A stretch of DNA of 64,000 bases from assembly GCF_001519065.1 (NCBI RefSeq), contig NZ_KQ954251.1, forward strand, positions 496,001-560,000. Reading direction: 5' to 3'. Under the pieces are notes generated by a model. That model was not told the origin of the DNA. It saw nothing but the letters and a program-made list of their open reading frames with translations, and did no database searches. The position numbers and the translations under genes were made by a program. Positions 55,356 through 62,379 of the stretch are shown here, piece by piece (position 1 is the first letter of the stretch; each line of letters begins with the position of its first letter). The stretch comes from Novosphingobium sp. FSW06-99. GTDB lineage: Bacteria > Pseudomonadota > Alphaproteobacteria > Sphingomonadales > Sphingomonadaceae.

Positions 55356-55642
55356 TGGCGTGGCTGCAACAGAGCACGGCCGGTGCCATCGCCCTGTTGC
55401 TCACCTTGTCCTGCGCCGCCGTTCCCATGGCCATGCTCTACCATTTCACCGGCCGCCGCGATCGGCGCGTGCTCACGCGCCGTGGTGAGGCGATCGCGCT
55501 CGCCTGCGCCGTGCTGGCCGGTCTCTCCCTCTACATCCTGACGCGCCCTTCGGTGGTGATTTTGCACGATTACGCCTGTCGCGGGTCCAGCAATCCTGCA
55601 CTTTGTCGCGGTGGCGCAGATGCGCCCGATGACAACGAGTAA
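55355..55642 (+). CDS. Two-segment small membrane protein
   Basis: The 95-residue protein has two membrane segments (about residues 9-30 AGAIALLLTLSCAAVPMAML and 46-64 ALACAVLAGLSLYILTR) and a polar tail with two cysteines. ATG 55355 shares a base with the repressor stop; a GTG directly before it, at 55352, is the alternative start. It may be a lysogenic conversion or superinfection-exclusion protein, as cistrons after the repressor often are. Function not proven. Confidence 0.6.
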   Translation: MAWLQQSTAGAIALLLTLSCAAVPMAMLYHFTGRRDRRVLTRRGEAIALACAVLAGLSLYILTRPSVVILHDYACRGSSNPALCRGGADAPDDNE

Positions 55643-55663
55643 CGTTTTACGATATTTCCCGTC

Positions 55664-55691
55664 TTGACGGCGTAATGCGTTTCGTTACATA
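55664..55691 (+). promoter_or_regulatory. Rightward early promoter
   Basis: TTGACG (55664-55669) and TACATA (55686-55691), 16 bp apart, precede the first gene of the long small-gene operon at 55721. The -10 lies in CGTTACAT (55683-55690), the same octamer as in the leftward promoter. Upstream, GTAACGTTTTAC (55640-55651) is an imperfect inverted repeat of the same GTAAC core, so one regulator may bind all three. Confidence 0.55.
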
Positions 55692-55720
55692 AAGCCCCCG
55701 TCCACTCGACGGAGGCCCCA

Positions 55721-56092
55721 ATGGCATCGCGTTCCCCCATCATCGACCCGTGCGCCACCACGTGCACGCTGTTCTATATCCGCCGCGAACTCGGCCAGTC
55801 GGCGATGTCCGAACGGCGCATGATCGTCTATCTGCGCCAGCTTATCGCCCAGCACGATTTTCCCCGCCCGTTGCCCCTGCTGCTGCGCGACGGCACGCTC
55901 ACCACCCAACCGCACCGCCGCTCGGCCTGGATCAAATCCGCCGTCGATGCATGGCTGGCCGGTTTCATCCCCCCCGACTGCGGCGCCACCCTCGACGATC
56001 AGGCCCACCGCGCCGCCGCCGCCGAAATGGACAACGCCGCCGCCCACCTGCACCTGGTCGGCGGCCGCGACTATCGGGGGAATGCGGCATGA
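55721..56092 (+). CDS. Phage early protein, first gene of the small-gene operon
   Basis: The 123-residue product has FYIRRELGQSAMSERRMIVYLRQLI in the first half and a basic-acidic pattern RRSAWIKSAVDAWLAGFIPPDCGAT in the second. The first half looks like a winged-helix or small DNA-binding fold, and the layout recalls phage excisionase/regulator-like proteins that precede operons. No certain family. Its stop overlaps the next start by four bases. Confidence 0.6.
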   Translation: MASRSPIIDPCATTCTLFYIRRELGQSAMSERRMIVYLRQLIAQHDFPRPLPLLLRDGTLTTQPHRRSAWIKSAVDAWLAGFIPPDCGATLDDQAHRAAAAEMDNAAAHLHLVGGRDYRGNAA

Positions 56093-56370
56093 GCGCTAAT
56101 GACAAAGATGTCATTGCATTACGCAGTGCGATCGAAGCAGCGGTCATCAAATTCATGGATGCCCGCGAGGCGGCTGAAGTCCCTTTCGCCAATGCGTCGA
56201 TCGACGCGACAACGGCGCTTGGGCATTCTCTTGTGTTGGTCATGGCCGCGCTGGATGATCACTTGCGTCCGCCCATTATCAAATTGTTCACAGATCATTT
56301 GGCTCGCGAGATCGAACGCGTAAGCGCGACTATCGGGTCCCGCCTTGCGGCGCACGGGCATGCCCGATGA
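56089..56370 (+). CDS. Small helical phage protein
   Basis: The 93-residue product is almost all helix (IALRSAIEAAVIKFMDAREAAE; LVLVMAALDDHLRPPIIKLF). Less GC-rich codon choice than its neighbours, particularly in the middle part, suggests separate acquisition. Both ends have four-base overlaps. No family recognised. Confidence 0.6.
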   Translation: MSANDKDVIALRSAIEAAVIKFMDAREAAEVPFANASIDATTALGHSLVLVMAALDDHLRPPIIKLFTDHLAREIERVSATIGSRLAAHGHAR

Positions 56371-56657
56371 GCGCCGGCGCGAACTACCAGCCCGGCGATT
56401 GGATCAACTTTCGTTCGCCCACTCGCAGCGGTTGCAAAACCGCGCTGCGCAAGGTTATCGCCGTCTGTGAAACCAGTGGGCGGCCAATGGTCCGCTACCA
56501 TGGCTGGTCGCACTTCGTCGTCGAGCTGCACGAGGTGATCGGGCATAGCCCCGGCGGGTGCAGTTGCATGGAAGTGCACGGCGAAGATCCGCAGTGCATC
56601 GTTCATGGTGTCGATACGCCTTGGGGCCGCGCCAATGCCGAACAGGTGGCGGAATGA
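56367..56657 (+). CDS. Small Cys/His-containing phage protein
   Basis: The 96-residue product has a beta-rich first half (YQPGDWINFRSPTRSGCKTA, VRYHGWSHFVVELHEVIGH) and a short CxC-His part (GGCSCMEVHGEDPQCIVHG) that may bind metal. The first half resembles a small SH3-like barrel. Joined by four-base overlaps to neighbours. Function unknown. Confidence 0.6.
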   Translation: MSAGANYQPGDWINFRSPTRSGCKTALRKVIAVCETSGRPMVRYHGWSHFVVELHEVIGHSPGGCSCMEVHGEDPQCIVHGVDTPWGRANAEQVAE

Positions 56658-56833
56658 TCCGCCCCGACACCCAAATGCACGCCAGCGACTATCTCGTCGC
56701 CCTGTGTGCCATGGTCGCGTTCAGCCTCGGCGGCGCGGCCCTCGCGTGGATCACCACGCCCCGCCCGGCGCCCGAACCGCACTATTGCTTCCGCGCCGAT
56801 CCGCCGCCCTGCGAATTGACGGTGCGGCCATGA
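56654..56833 (+). CDS. 59-residue single-segment membrane protein
   Basis: The frame starts MIRPDTQMHASDYLVALCAM and has one membrane segment (about residues 13-34, LVALCAMVAFSLGGAALAWI), then a Pro-rich tail with two cysteines. It overlaps both neighbours by four bases. The start is fixed by the ATGA overlap at 56654-56657. Unknown function. Confidence 0.55.
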   Translation: MIRPDTQMHASDYLVALCAMVAFSLGGAALAWITTPRPAPEPHYCFRADPPPCELTVRP

Positions 56834-56982
56834 ACCTCAGTTGCCCGGCCTGCGGCCACACCGCGCGGTCCTATGCGGCCGAAGCGTACCATCGCCACAA
56901 CTTTCCGGCGCTGTGCAAACGCAACAAGCGCTTCATCGCCTGGGAAAAGGCACGTGCTGCAGAAAAGACGGTGCAACCATGA
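56830..56982 (+). CDS. 50-residue zinc-finger-like protein
   Basis: The frame begins MNLSCPACGHTARSYAAEAY and has CPAC...HRHNFPALC (C5, C8, then His/Cys at about 22-29), a plausible C2HC or C3H zinc site, followed by a basic helix. Similar small Cys-rich proteins are common in phage early regions. Four-base overlaps on both sides support translation. Confidence 0.55.
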   Translation: MNLSCPACGHTARSYAAEAYHRHNFPALCKRNKRFIAWEKARAAEKTVQP

Positions 56983-57143
56983 TCATCGGCATCCTGTTCG
57001 GCGTGCTCATCTGCGGCGTGTTTTTCGTCGCCGTCATCGCGCACTCTGGTGGTCTCGATCCGGCGCCGGCCTTCACGGTGTTGATGATCATCGTCTCGGC
57101 ATTCGGCCTGATCGGCGCGTTCATCGAATGGCTGTGCAAATGA
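56979..57143 (+). CDS. 54-residue two-segment membrane protein
   Basis: The product consists nearly only of two membrane segments (IIGILFGVLICGVFFVAVIA and FTVLMIIVSAFGLIGAFIEW) joined by a short loop with one Asp. It looks like a miniature holin or small membrane toxin, but lies far from the lysis genes. Four-base overlaps on both sides. Role unknown. Confidence 0.55.
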   Translation: MIIGILFGVLICGVFFVAVIAHSGGLDPAPAFTVLMIIVSAFGLIGAFIEWLCK

Positions 57144-57328
57144 CGCGCCGCCGCGCCTACACCCTCACGCGCGCCGACGAAATCGCGCGCCCTGCCGAAC
57201 GCCTGGCCGCGCGCCTGGCGCACGGCGGCGACAAGCACGCCGCCGAAGTGATCCACGCCCTGATCCGCAGCCACCGCGCCCAGCGCGCGGCGCTGGTCCG
57301 GGCCTTTCGGGAAAGATCGGCATCATGA
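57140..57328 (+). CDS. 62-residue basic helical protein
   Basis: The frame encodes a very basic, helical peptide (12 or more Arg; AERLAARLAHGGDKHAAEVI, then LIRSHRAQRAALVRAFRERS). It could bind nucleic acid. Coupled on both sides by four-base overlaps. No family recognised. Confidence 0.5.
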   Translation: MTRRRAYTLTRADEIARPAERLAARLAHGGDKHAAEVIHALIRSHRAQRAALVRAFRERSAS

Positions 57329-57693
57329 ACGAAATTCCGCCTCGCGCCATCCACGGTGGGGATCAATGTGACGGGTCCGCCCGGCGCGTGGCGGACGGTG
57401 TGGCCGGGGATCTGCCCAACCCGGCCACACCGACTTATGCCCTGGTCCGCGCGATGGAGGATGTCATGGCCGTGCGCCACGATCAGATCTTCCACTACGG
57501 CCACACCCCCGAAAAAGACGCGCGGCGCCCTTTGCGCCAGTTTGTCGAGGATCTCCACACCGGCGCCCGCGCCATCGTGGAGGACGTGCAGTTCCACAAA
57601 CCGCACGATCGCATCCGCCGCCGCCTGGTCAAACTCGCCGCGCTCACCCTCGCCACCATCGACCGCATCGACAACGAAGGGGATGCATTGTGA
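57325..57693 (+). CDS. Phage protein of unknown function, helical
   Basis: The 122-residue product has PTYALVRAMEDVMAVRHDQIFHYGHTPEKD in the middle and helical, basic segments towards the end (HDRIRRRLVKLAALTLATID). The segment HTPEKDARRPL is similar to a motif that I associate with small phage proteins of unknown role. Four-base overlaps at both ends (ATGA, then GTGA). Confidence 0.6.
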   Translation: MNEIPPRAIHGGDQCDGSARRVADGVAGDLPNPATPTYALVRAMEDVMAVRHDQIFHYGHTPEKDARRPLRQFVEDLHTGARAIVEDVQFHKPHDRIRRRLVKLAALTLATIDRIDNEGDAL

Positions 57694-58019
57694 AGCACAA
57701 CGGAAGCTTGAAAAAAACCCCGGAATACGTCGAGCATATCGATGATCCTGATCATTCGGTTTTTAACGCCTCGTGTCTTGATGTTGATGGCGTGCACTTT
57801 TGCGCCAGCGATACAATCCTTATCGGCAGCGACGAGCATTGCATTGGCATCCTTATTTCGCGTGAAAAGAAAGGCCTTATAGAGCGCGTTACGCCCGAAG
57901 GCGCGCGAGGTCTGGCCGCGGGTTTGCTGCGCGCCGCCGAACGGCTTGAGACGAAGCTGCAAGCCGACGCCACTGCCCTGCTCGCCGGCGCCCTTGCCAA
58001 AAAGGCCCCCGACCAATGA
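57690..58019 (+). CDS. Phage protein with GTG start
   Basis: The 109-residue product starts at GTG 57690 in a GTGA overlap. It has a mixed first part (EHIDDPDHSVFNASCLDVDG; FCASDTILIGSDEHCIGILIS) and a helical end (LLRAAERLETKLQADATALLA). The first two-thirds have lower GC and codon choice unlike the flanking genes, which suggests a recent import. No family recognised. Confidence 0.6.
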   Translation: MKHNGSLKKTPEYVEHIDDPDHSVFNASCLDVDGVHFCASDTILIGSDEHCIGILISREKKGLIERVTPEGARGLAAGLLRAAERLETKLQADATALLAGALAKKAPDQ

Positions 58020-58279
58020 TCGGTCAGCCACCCCGCGCGCGCCTGCGCCTGGTCGCCACCGATGCGCCCGCCGCCATCGCGCAAGATCTCGATCGCCGCA
58101 TCGCTGCCAGTCGCAACATGCCCCTCGATCCATTGCCCCCGATCATCCCGATCGATTACCCCGCCGCCGTGGAACCCGCCACAGACGGTCCCGCGCCAGG
58201 CTTTCTCGCCGCGATCGCTGGCGTCATCACCGGCTGCCTTCTCGGCGCCGCCGCCGTCGCCCTGTTCCGCATCCTGTAA
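58016..58279 (+). CDS. Small membrane-anchored protein (C-terminal segment)
   Basis: The 87-residue protein has a polar, Pro-rich first part and one C-terminal membrane segment (about residues 64-86, LAAIAGVITGCLLGAAAVAL), a tail-anchored layout. Last gene of the first coupled block (nine four-base overlaps from 56089). Followed by a palindromic dispersed repeat. Function unknown. Confidence 0.55.
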   Translation: MIGQPPRARLRLVATDAPAAIAQDLDRRIAASRNMPLDPLPPIIPIDYPAAVEPATDGPAPGFLAAIAGVITGCLLGAAAVALFRIL

Positions 58280-58284
58280 TTCTT

Positions 58285-58316
58285 CGTCACCCCGGACATG
58301 ATCCGGGGTCCAGCTT
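58285..58316. repeat. Dispersed palindromic repeat, copy 1
   Basis: A 32-bp element with perfect 7-bp arms CCCCGGA (58290-58296) and TCCGGGG (58302-58308) around CATGA. A second copy at 61779-61810 differs at one base. This resembles the small chromosome-wide REP-type palindromes of sphingomonads, here inside a prophage and between coupled gene blocks. Confidence 0.8.
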
Positions 58317-58340
58317 TCCTCAAAATCCGGGGATCACATC

Positions 58341-58799
58341 ATGGCATTTGAAGAAATCGAGGCCGTCAAGCCGTCTCACGCAAAAAGTGGCAAGTTGGCT
58401 ATTCCATCCGACGGCATCCGCGTTTGCGCGGGCCAGTTGACCCGCAACGACAAGAAAACCGTCGTCCGCTTCATCCGCATCACCATCGGCGCAAAACTGG
58501 CGCGCAGCATTTCGTTGACCCAGCCCGAACAGCGCCTGCGCCTGGCATTCGGCACCGATGCCGACGCGGGCAAAGTCCAGGTGACCGCCGACAACGAAAT
58601 CGGCAAGTTCCGCGCCGCGCGCGACAAAGCGGGCAACTATGGCTTCACCATCAACGCGGCCACCGCCGATGGCCTGTTCAGTCTGGAATTCCCAGAATTT
58701 GCCGTCGCGGCGATCTCGTTTTCGCCCGGCGCCGGCGGCAATTCGCTGCCGCGCTTCGTGTTCAACGCCAGCGCCGAAATGCTCGACTTGAAGGACTGA
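58341..58799 (+). CDS. Phage protein of unknown function (beta-rich)
   Basis: The 152-residue product has MAFEEIEAVKPSHAKSGKLA at the start and alternating strands throughout (KKTVVRFIRITIGAKLARSI, RLRLAFGTDADAGKVQVTAD). It looks like a beta-barrel or jelly-roll domain without cysteines. It begins 25 bp after the repeat and lies 4 bp before the next gene. No family recognised. Confidence 0.65.
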   Translation: MAFEEIEAVKPSHAKSGKLAIPSDGIRVCAGQLTRNDKKTVVRFIRITIGAKLARSISLTQPEQRLRLAFGTDADAGKVQVTADNEIGKFRAARDKAGNYGFTINAATADGLFSLEFPEFAVAAISFSPGAGGNSLPRFVFNASAEMLDLKD

Positions 58800-58803
58800 A
58801 CCG

Positions 58804-59154
58804 ATGACCCTGTCGCTTGTCCTGGCCGAAATCGCCGACGAACGCCTGCGCCAGATCGCGATCGAAGGCTACGATCCGCACCACGATGATACCCATCACC
58901 ACGGCGAACTGGCCCGCCACGCCGCCGTGCTGGCGCTCTATGCCGCGCTGCCCGACGAACAGCGCGCCGATGCCGACAGCCTCGGCCCCGTCCACTACAG
59001 CGCCGAAGAAATCTGGCCCTGGCTCCCCAGCGAATTCAAACTCGCCCCGCGCCGCCGCGACCTCGTCAAGGCCGCCGCACTCCTCCTGGCCGAAATCGAA
59101 CGCCTCGACCGCGCCGAAGCCGCCCGCCAACTGCAGATGGATTTCAACAAATGA
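58804..59154 (+). CDS. Conserved phage early protein (His-rich N-terminus)
   Basis: The 116-residue protein starts MTLSLVLAEIADERLRQIAIEG, followed by YDPHHDDTHHHGELARHAAV, a His/Asp-rich segment which may bind metal. It continues IWPWLPSEFKLAPRRRDLVKAAALLLAEIERLDR. The layout 'ERxxQxxxEGYxxxxDDxHxxGxLAxAAxxYA' recurs in many phage proteins (often called nucleotide-pyrophosphohydrolase-like or conserved phage protein), so the name is tentative. Confidence 0.75.
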   Translation: MTLSLVLAEIADERLRQIAIEGYDPHHDDTHHHGELARHAAVLALYAALPDEQRADADSLGPVHYSAEEIWPWLPSEFKLAPRRRDLVKAAALLLAEIERLDRAEAARQLQMDFNK

Positions 59155-59387
59155 CCCATCGCTCGCACCGCGCCTTTCCCGGCGGCAACAAGTCACCCCG
59201 TGATGGGTTCGTCGCAGATGGCCTGACAAAGCGCGAATACTTCGCCGCCGCTGCGCTGGGTGCGGTTATCACCGCGATCGACGCCACCGATGCCGATCGC
59301 GAATTGCATGATCTGGCCCTGATCGCTGCCCGCGCGGCTATTGCCGTGGCAGACGCGCTGATCGCCGAATTTGGCCCAGCGGTATGA
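59151..59387 (+). CDS. Small conserved phage protein
   Basis: The 78-residue product has GLTKREYFAAAALGAVITAI near residues 24-43, the common small phage pattern 'GLTKREYFAAxALxGxxA', then a helical Ala-rich end. That pattern is frequent in phage early regions of many proteobacteria and its role is unknown. Overlaps at both ends by four bases. Confidence 0.7.
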   Translation: MTHRSHRAFPGGNKSPRDGFVADGLTKREYFAAAALGAVITAIDATDADRELHDLALIAARAAIAVADALIAEFGPAV

Positions 59388-59722
59388 CCGCCGCACCCGC
59401 AAAGCCTTACCTCCCGGCGGTAATCGAATGGGTGAAACGCGGCATGGCCATGGCTACGGCGCTGTCCGAGAAAAAAGAAACCGATCGCTATCGCCGCACG
59501 ATCGCCATGCGCCACCTGGTCGACGCCCTCGGCATGAATATGGAACGCAAATTCGGCGCCCGCGTCGGCCAGCGCGGCGATCTGGTCACCGTCGAATGCT
59601 GCGGTATCCGTGCCAGCTCGGTCCAGGGCCTCACCGGCGCCCTGCGCAACTGGATCACCGCCGCCGAAAAAAAGGCCGCCACCACGGCCACCGCCGCGCA
59701 AATGGGGGCAACGCTGCAATGA
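59384..59722 (+). CDS. Small helical phage protein
   Basis: The 112-residue product has a helical start (LPAVIEWVKRGMAMATALSEKKETDRYRR) and NMERKFGARVGQRGDLVTVECCGIRASSV in the middle. There are two adjacent cysteines. It ends in an Ala/Thr-rich helix. Four-base overlaps with both neighbours. No family recognised. Confidence 0.6.
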   Translation: MTAAPAKPYLPAVIEWVKRGMAMATALSEKKETDRYRRTIAMRHLVDALGMNMERKFGARVGQRGDLVTVECCGIRASSVQGLTGALRNWITAAEKKAATTATAAQMGATLQ

Positions 59723-60264
59723 TTCCCCACCCCGAAATCGCCGCCGAACTCGCGCGCGAACTCGCCGCGCGCCGCGCCGCCTACCCGCGCCAGGTCGAAC
59801 GCCTGCAGATGACACAGGCACAGGCCGACACCGAATTGGCGCTCTGCGCTGCCTGGGGTGCCGATCACGCGCGATACGCCGCTGTGTTGACCGCAACCCC
59901 GCCCATTGCGCCGATCGCCCCTGTGGCGCTCTCTGGCGGGTTCACCTGGGCCCAACGGCGCGGCGCCCTGCGCCAGGAACTCGATCGCCGCGCGCAGCAT
60001 TACCCGCGCTGGATCGCCCAGGGCAAACTCGATCAGGCAGAGGCCACCCGCCGCGTCACCCGCCTGTCCGCCATGGCCGACCTCTACGACGAAGGCCACG
60101 ACTGGCACGACAGCTTCGGCACGCGCCCGCCGTTCGGCCCCCGCTTCTACGCGCCCGACCACACCGCGCCCGAAGCCGAAGCCCTCCGCCAATGGTGGAC
60201 CCACGTCCACCAAACCCTAGCCACCCGCCACGGCAGCCCTATCCAGGAGCAACTTGCGCTATGA
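59719..60264 (+). CDS. Phage protein of unknown function (helical, Arg-rich)
   Basis: The 181-residue protein has two related blocks: ELAARRAAYPRQVERLQMTQ (about residues 14-33) and ELDRRAQHYPRWIAQGKLDQ (about 91-110), which look like an internal duplication of a helical 'R..YPR.....L.Q..A' unit. The C-terminus is Pro- and Trp-rich. The ATG at 59719 overlaps the previous stop. Unknown function. Confidence 0.65.
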   Translation: MIPHPEIAAELARELAARRAAYPRQVERLQMTQAQADTELALCAAWGADHARYAAVLTATPPIAPIAPVALSGGFTWAQRRGALRQELDRRAQHYPRWIAQGKLDQAEATRRVTRLSAMADLYDEGHDWHDSFGTRPPFGPRFYAPDHTAPEAEALRQWWTHVHQTLATRHGSPIQEQLAL

Positions 60265-61172
60265 CCGATGCATATCAGCCCGATATTATGATCTATCACG
60301 CCGATTGCGCCGATGGGTTTGGAGCAGCTTGGGCAGTCTGGAAAAAATGGGGAAACCGTGTTCAGTTTTTTCCGGCGAGTTATGGAGACGCCCCGCCTGA
60401 AGTCCTTGGCAAGCATGTCTTAATCGGCGATTTCAGCTATAAATCCGATGGTCTCGCCTCTTTGCATGGCGCTGCATCCGTCGTCATTCTCGATCATCAC
60501 AAAACCGCCGAAGCTGATCTTGCCCTTTATCGTCGTTTTTCCGAAAAGCCCCACCGTTTTACCATGCCGGTCGCGGCTTCAATGGCGCGCGATCTTGCGG
60601 ATAATGGCTATCCGCCAATCAATGCCCTTTTTGACATGGACCGGTCTGGCGCACGGATGGTCTGGGATTTTTGTCATCCGGGCGTCGAAGTACCGTTGCT
60701 GATCCGTTTGATTGAGGATCGCGATCTGTGGCGATTTACGTTTCCCGAAACCAAGCCTTTTGGGGCTTGGCTACGGTGTGAGCCTATGACGTTCGACGCA
60801 TGGAGTGCGGTCGATGATCGCCTCTGCAAAGAGAACGGCCTAGCTGAAATCATGGCAGAAGCGCTCGCGATGCAGCGCTTCATGGATCAGAAAGTTGATG
60901 AAATCGCCCGTTTTGCGCGCGTATGCCATCTTGGTGGTTTCGGCGGTGTGCCGGTTTGCAATTGCCCACCGATGTTTGCAAGCGAAGTCGGACATTACTT
61001 GCTCGCGAAATATCCGGACGCTCCGTTTTCGGCCACCTATTGCGATCTCAAAAGCTTTCGTGGCTGGTCACTTCGTTCAGAGGACGGGCGTCAGGACGTA
61101 TCTTTTGTCGCGAAGAAATTTGGTGGAGGCGGCCACCGGAACGCTGCTGGTTTCGGAGTGCCGTTGCCGTGA
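60261..61172 (+). CDS. DHH/DHHA1 phosphoesterase-like protein
   Basis: The 303-residue protein has the DHH family motifs: HADCADGFGAAWA (residues 13-25, metal-binding Asp), VLIGDFSY, VILDHHKTAE near 75-84 (the DHH), and GGGGHRNAAGF near 288-298 (DHHA1 substrate loop). Family members cut short oligonucleotides, pAp or cyclic dinucleotides. Codon use is less GC-rich than the neighbours, suggesting later gain. It is next to an antidefence gene, so a nucleotide-signal target is possible but unproven. Confidence 0.85.
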   Translation: MTDAYQPDIMIYHADCADGFGAAWAVWKKWGNRVQFFPASYGDAPPEVLGKHVLIGDFSYKSDGLASLHGAASVVILDHHKTAEADLALYRRFSEKPHRFTMPVAASMARDLADNGYPPINALFDMDRSGARMVWDFCHPGVEVPLLIRLIEDRDLWRFTFPETKPFGAWLRCEPMTFDAWSAVDDRLCKENGLAEIMAEALAMQRFMDQKVDEIARFARVCHLGGFGGVPVCNCPPMFASEVGHYLLAKYPDAPFSATYCDLKSFRGWSLRSEDGRQDVSFVAKKFGGGGHRNAAGFGVPLP

Positions 61173-61492
61173 TCGTTATCCGCGTCGAACTCTGGTCTGC
61201 CGTCACCGGCGAACAGACCGAACTGGCCCGCATGGTCGTCGACAACATCGGCGGTGACATGACGCGCGGCGATTACCGTTGCCGCACCCTGCGCGGTGGA
61301 TCGAAGGCCGCGCTCGATCGCAGTTTGGCCAGGATCACGGAAGGAGGCGTCCAGCGCTCCGGTGAAGTCTACGGCCATCCCCGACTGCGCGAGCACGTGT
61401 GGAACCTGGTCGCCAAGGCGCTGGCCTCCATGGGCTACGGCCAAAACGGCGGCCGACGCCTCACCGTCGATGAAAATGATCTCCCCTTCTAA
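61169..61492 (+). CDS. Phage protein with GTG start
   Basis: The 107-residue product starts at GTG 61169 in a GTGA overlap with the DHH gene. It has VIRVELWSAVTGEQTELARM in the first part and SGEVYGHPRLREHVWNLVAKALASMGYG in the second; a beta-alpha fold seems likely. Last member of the second coupled block. Family not recognised. Confidence 0.65.
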   Translation: MIVIRVELWSAVTGEQTELARMVVDNIGGDMTRGDYRCRTLRGGSKAALDRSLARITEGGVQRSGEVYGHPRLREHVWNLVAKALASMGYGQNGGRRLTVDENDLPF

Positions 61493-61555
61493 CCGCTTTC
61501 CCGACCATCCGGGCCAGCAGGGACGATGGCTGTGCGCGTCCTGCAAGAGGTAAAA

Positions 61556-61795
61556 ATGTACAAGACACTTTTTCCCGCAAGCCTGTTGGGCCTTTTCCAT
61601 GGCCTGCAGCCATCACGCGAATTGTTTGATCCCAATCCGACGCAACCTCGCTCTCGCCGCAACAATGGCGCCCCGCGGTTCGATCCGCACATCAATCGCC
61701 ACACCAACCAACCCCACGAACACAAGCGCGAAATCGCGCGCCGGATGCGGCAGACCGCCGCTCGCGCCACACTTCCCTCGTCACCCCGGACTTGA
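61556..61795 (+). CDS. Possible small gene with Arg/His-rich tail
   Basis: A 79-residue frame with GAGGTAAAA upstream of ATG 61556 starts MYKTLFPASLLGLFHGLQPS, a short hydrophobic stretch, and then becomes Arg/His/Asn-rich. It ends inside the second palindromic repeat, which may have replaced the original 3' end. Composition is uneven; this could be a gene remnant. Confidence 0.35.
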   Translation: MYKTLFPASLLGLFHGLQPSRELFDPNPTQPRSRRNNGAPRFDPHINRHTNQPHEHKREIARRMRQTAARATLPSSPRT

Positions 61796-61810
61796 TCCGG
61801 GGTCCAGCTT
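61779..61810. repeat. Dispersed palindromic repeat, copy 2
   Basis: Same 32-bp element as at 58285-58316 with one base change (loop CTTGA in place of CATGA); arms CCCCGGA (61784-61790) and TCCGGGG (61796-61802). It separates the coupled gene block from the Tad2-like gene. Confidence 0.8.
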
Positions 61811-61864
61811 CCCCCTTCCGCGCCGGGCGGTTCCCGGCAAACCAGAATGTGTGAAAGGTTCGTT

Positions 61865-62350
61865 ATGTCACTTCGGACACGACATGGTGCCACCCATCTT
61901 GGCACGAAAGCCCTTATCGCCGAACCGATGTCACGAGGCGCCTATTGCGATTATCGCCGGTGGGAAGTTCCCACAGATGAAAACTCCGAAGACGCTGGTT
62001 ATCTGGTTGAATACACCGATGGCGGTGCAGCCAACCATCCTAACCATGATGGCTATATTTCATGGTCACCGGCCGATGTTTTCGAGCGTTCCTATTGCCC
62101 AATCAATGCGTTGAACTTCGGCCACGCGATCGAACTGCTCAAAGACGGCCACAAAGTCGCACGCGCGGGCTGGAACGGCAAAGGCATGTGGCTTTTGCTT
62201 ATGCCAGAGGGTCACAGCACCCTGTTTGATGGTTCGGAATTTGACGCACTTCCCTACATCGTCATGAAAACCGTCGATGACAAATGTGTTCCCTGGCTCG
62301 CCTCGCAAACCGACATGCTTGCAAACGACTGGCAACTCGTCCCCGAATAA
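61865..62350 (+). CDS. Tad2-like (DUF2829) Thoeris antidefence protein
   Basis: The 161-residue protein has two parts. Residues 20-75 hold a small phage domain (YLVEYTDGGAANHPNHDGYI, then SWSPADVFERSYCP). Residues 84-161 are a DUF2829 domain: NFGHAIELLKDGHKVARAGW, then LPYIVMKTVDDKCVPWLASQ and TDMLANDWQLV. DUF2829 proteins include Tad2, which sequesters the cyclic ADP-ribose isomer signal of Thoeris. Here the domain is the C-terminal part of a fusion. ATG 61865 has AAAGG seven bases upstream. Lower GC than flanks. Confidence 0.85.
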   Translation: MSLRTRHGATHLGTKALIAEPMSRGAYCDYRRWEVPTDENSEDAGYLVEYTDGGAANHPNHDGYISWSPADVFERSYCPINALNFGHAIELLKDGHKVARAGWNGKGMWLLLMPEGHSTLFDGSEFDALPYIVMKTVDDKCVPWLASQTDMLANDWQLVPE

Positions 62351-62379
62351 CCACCCCGGGCCAACCGGGTCGCACCGGA

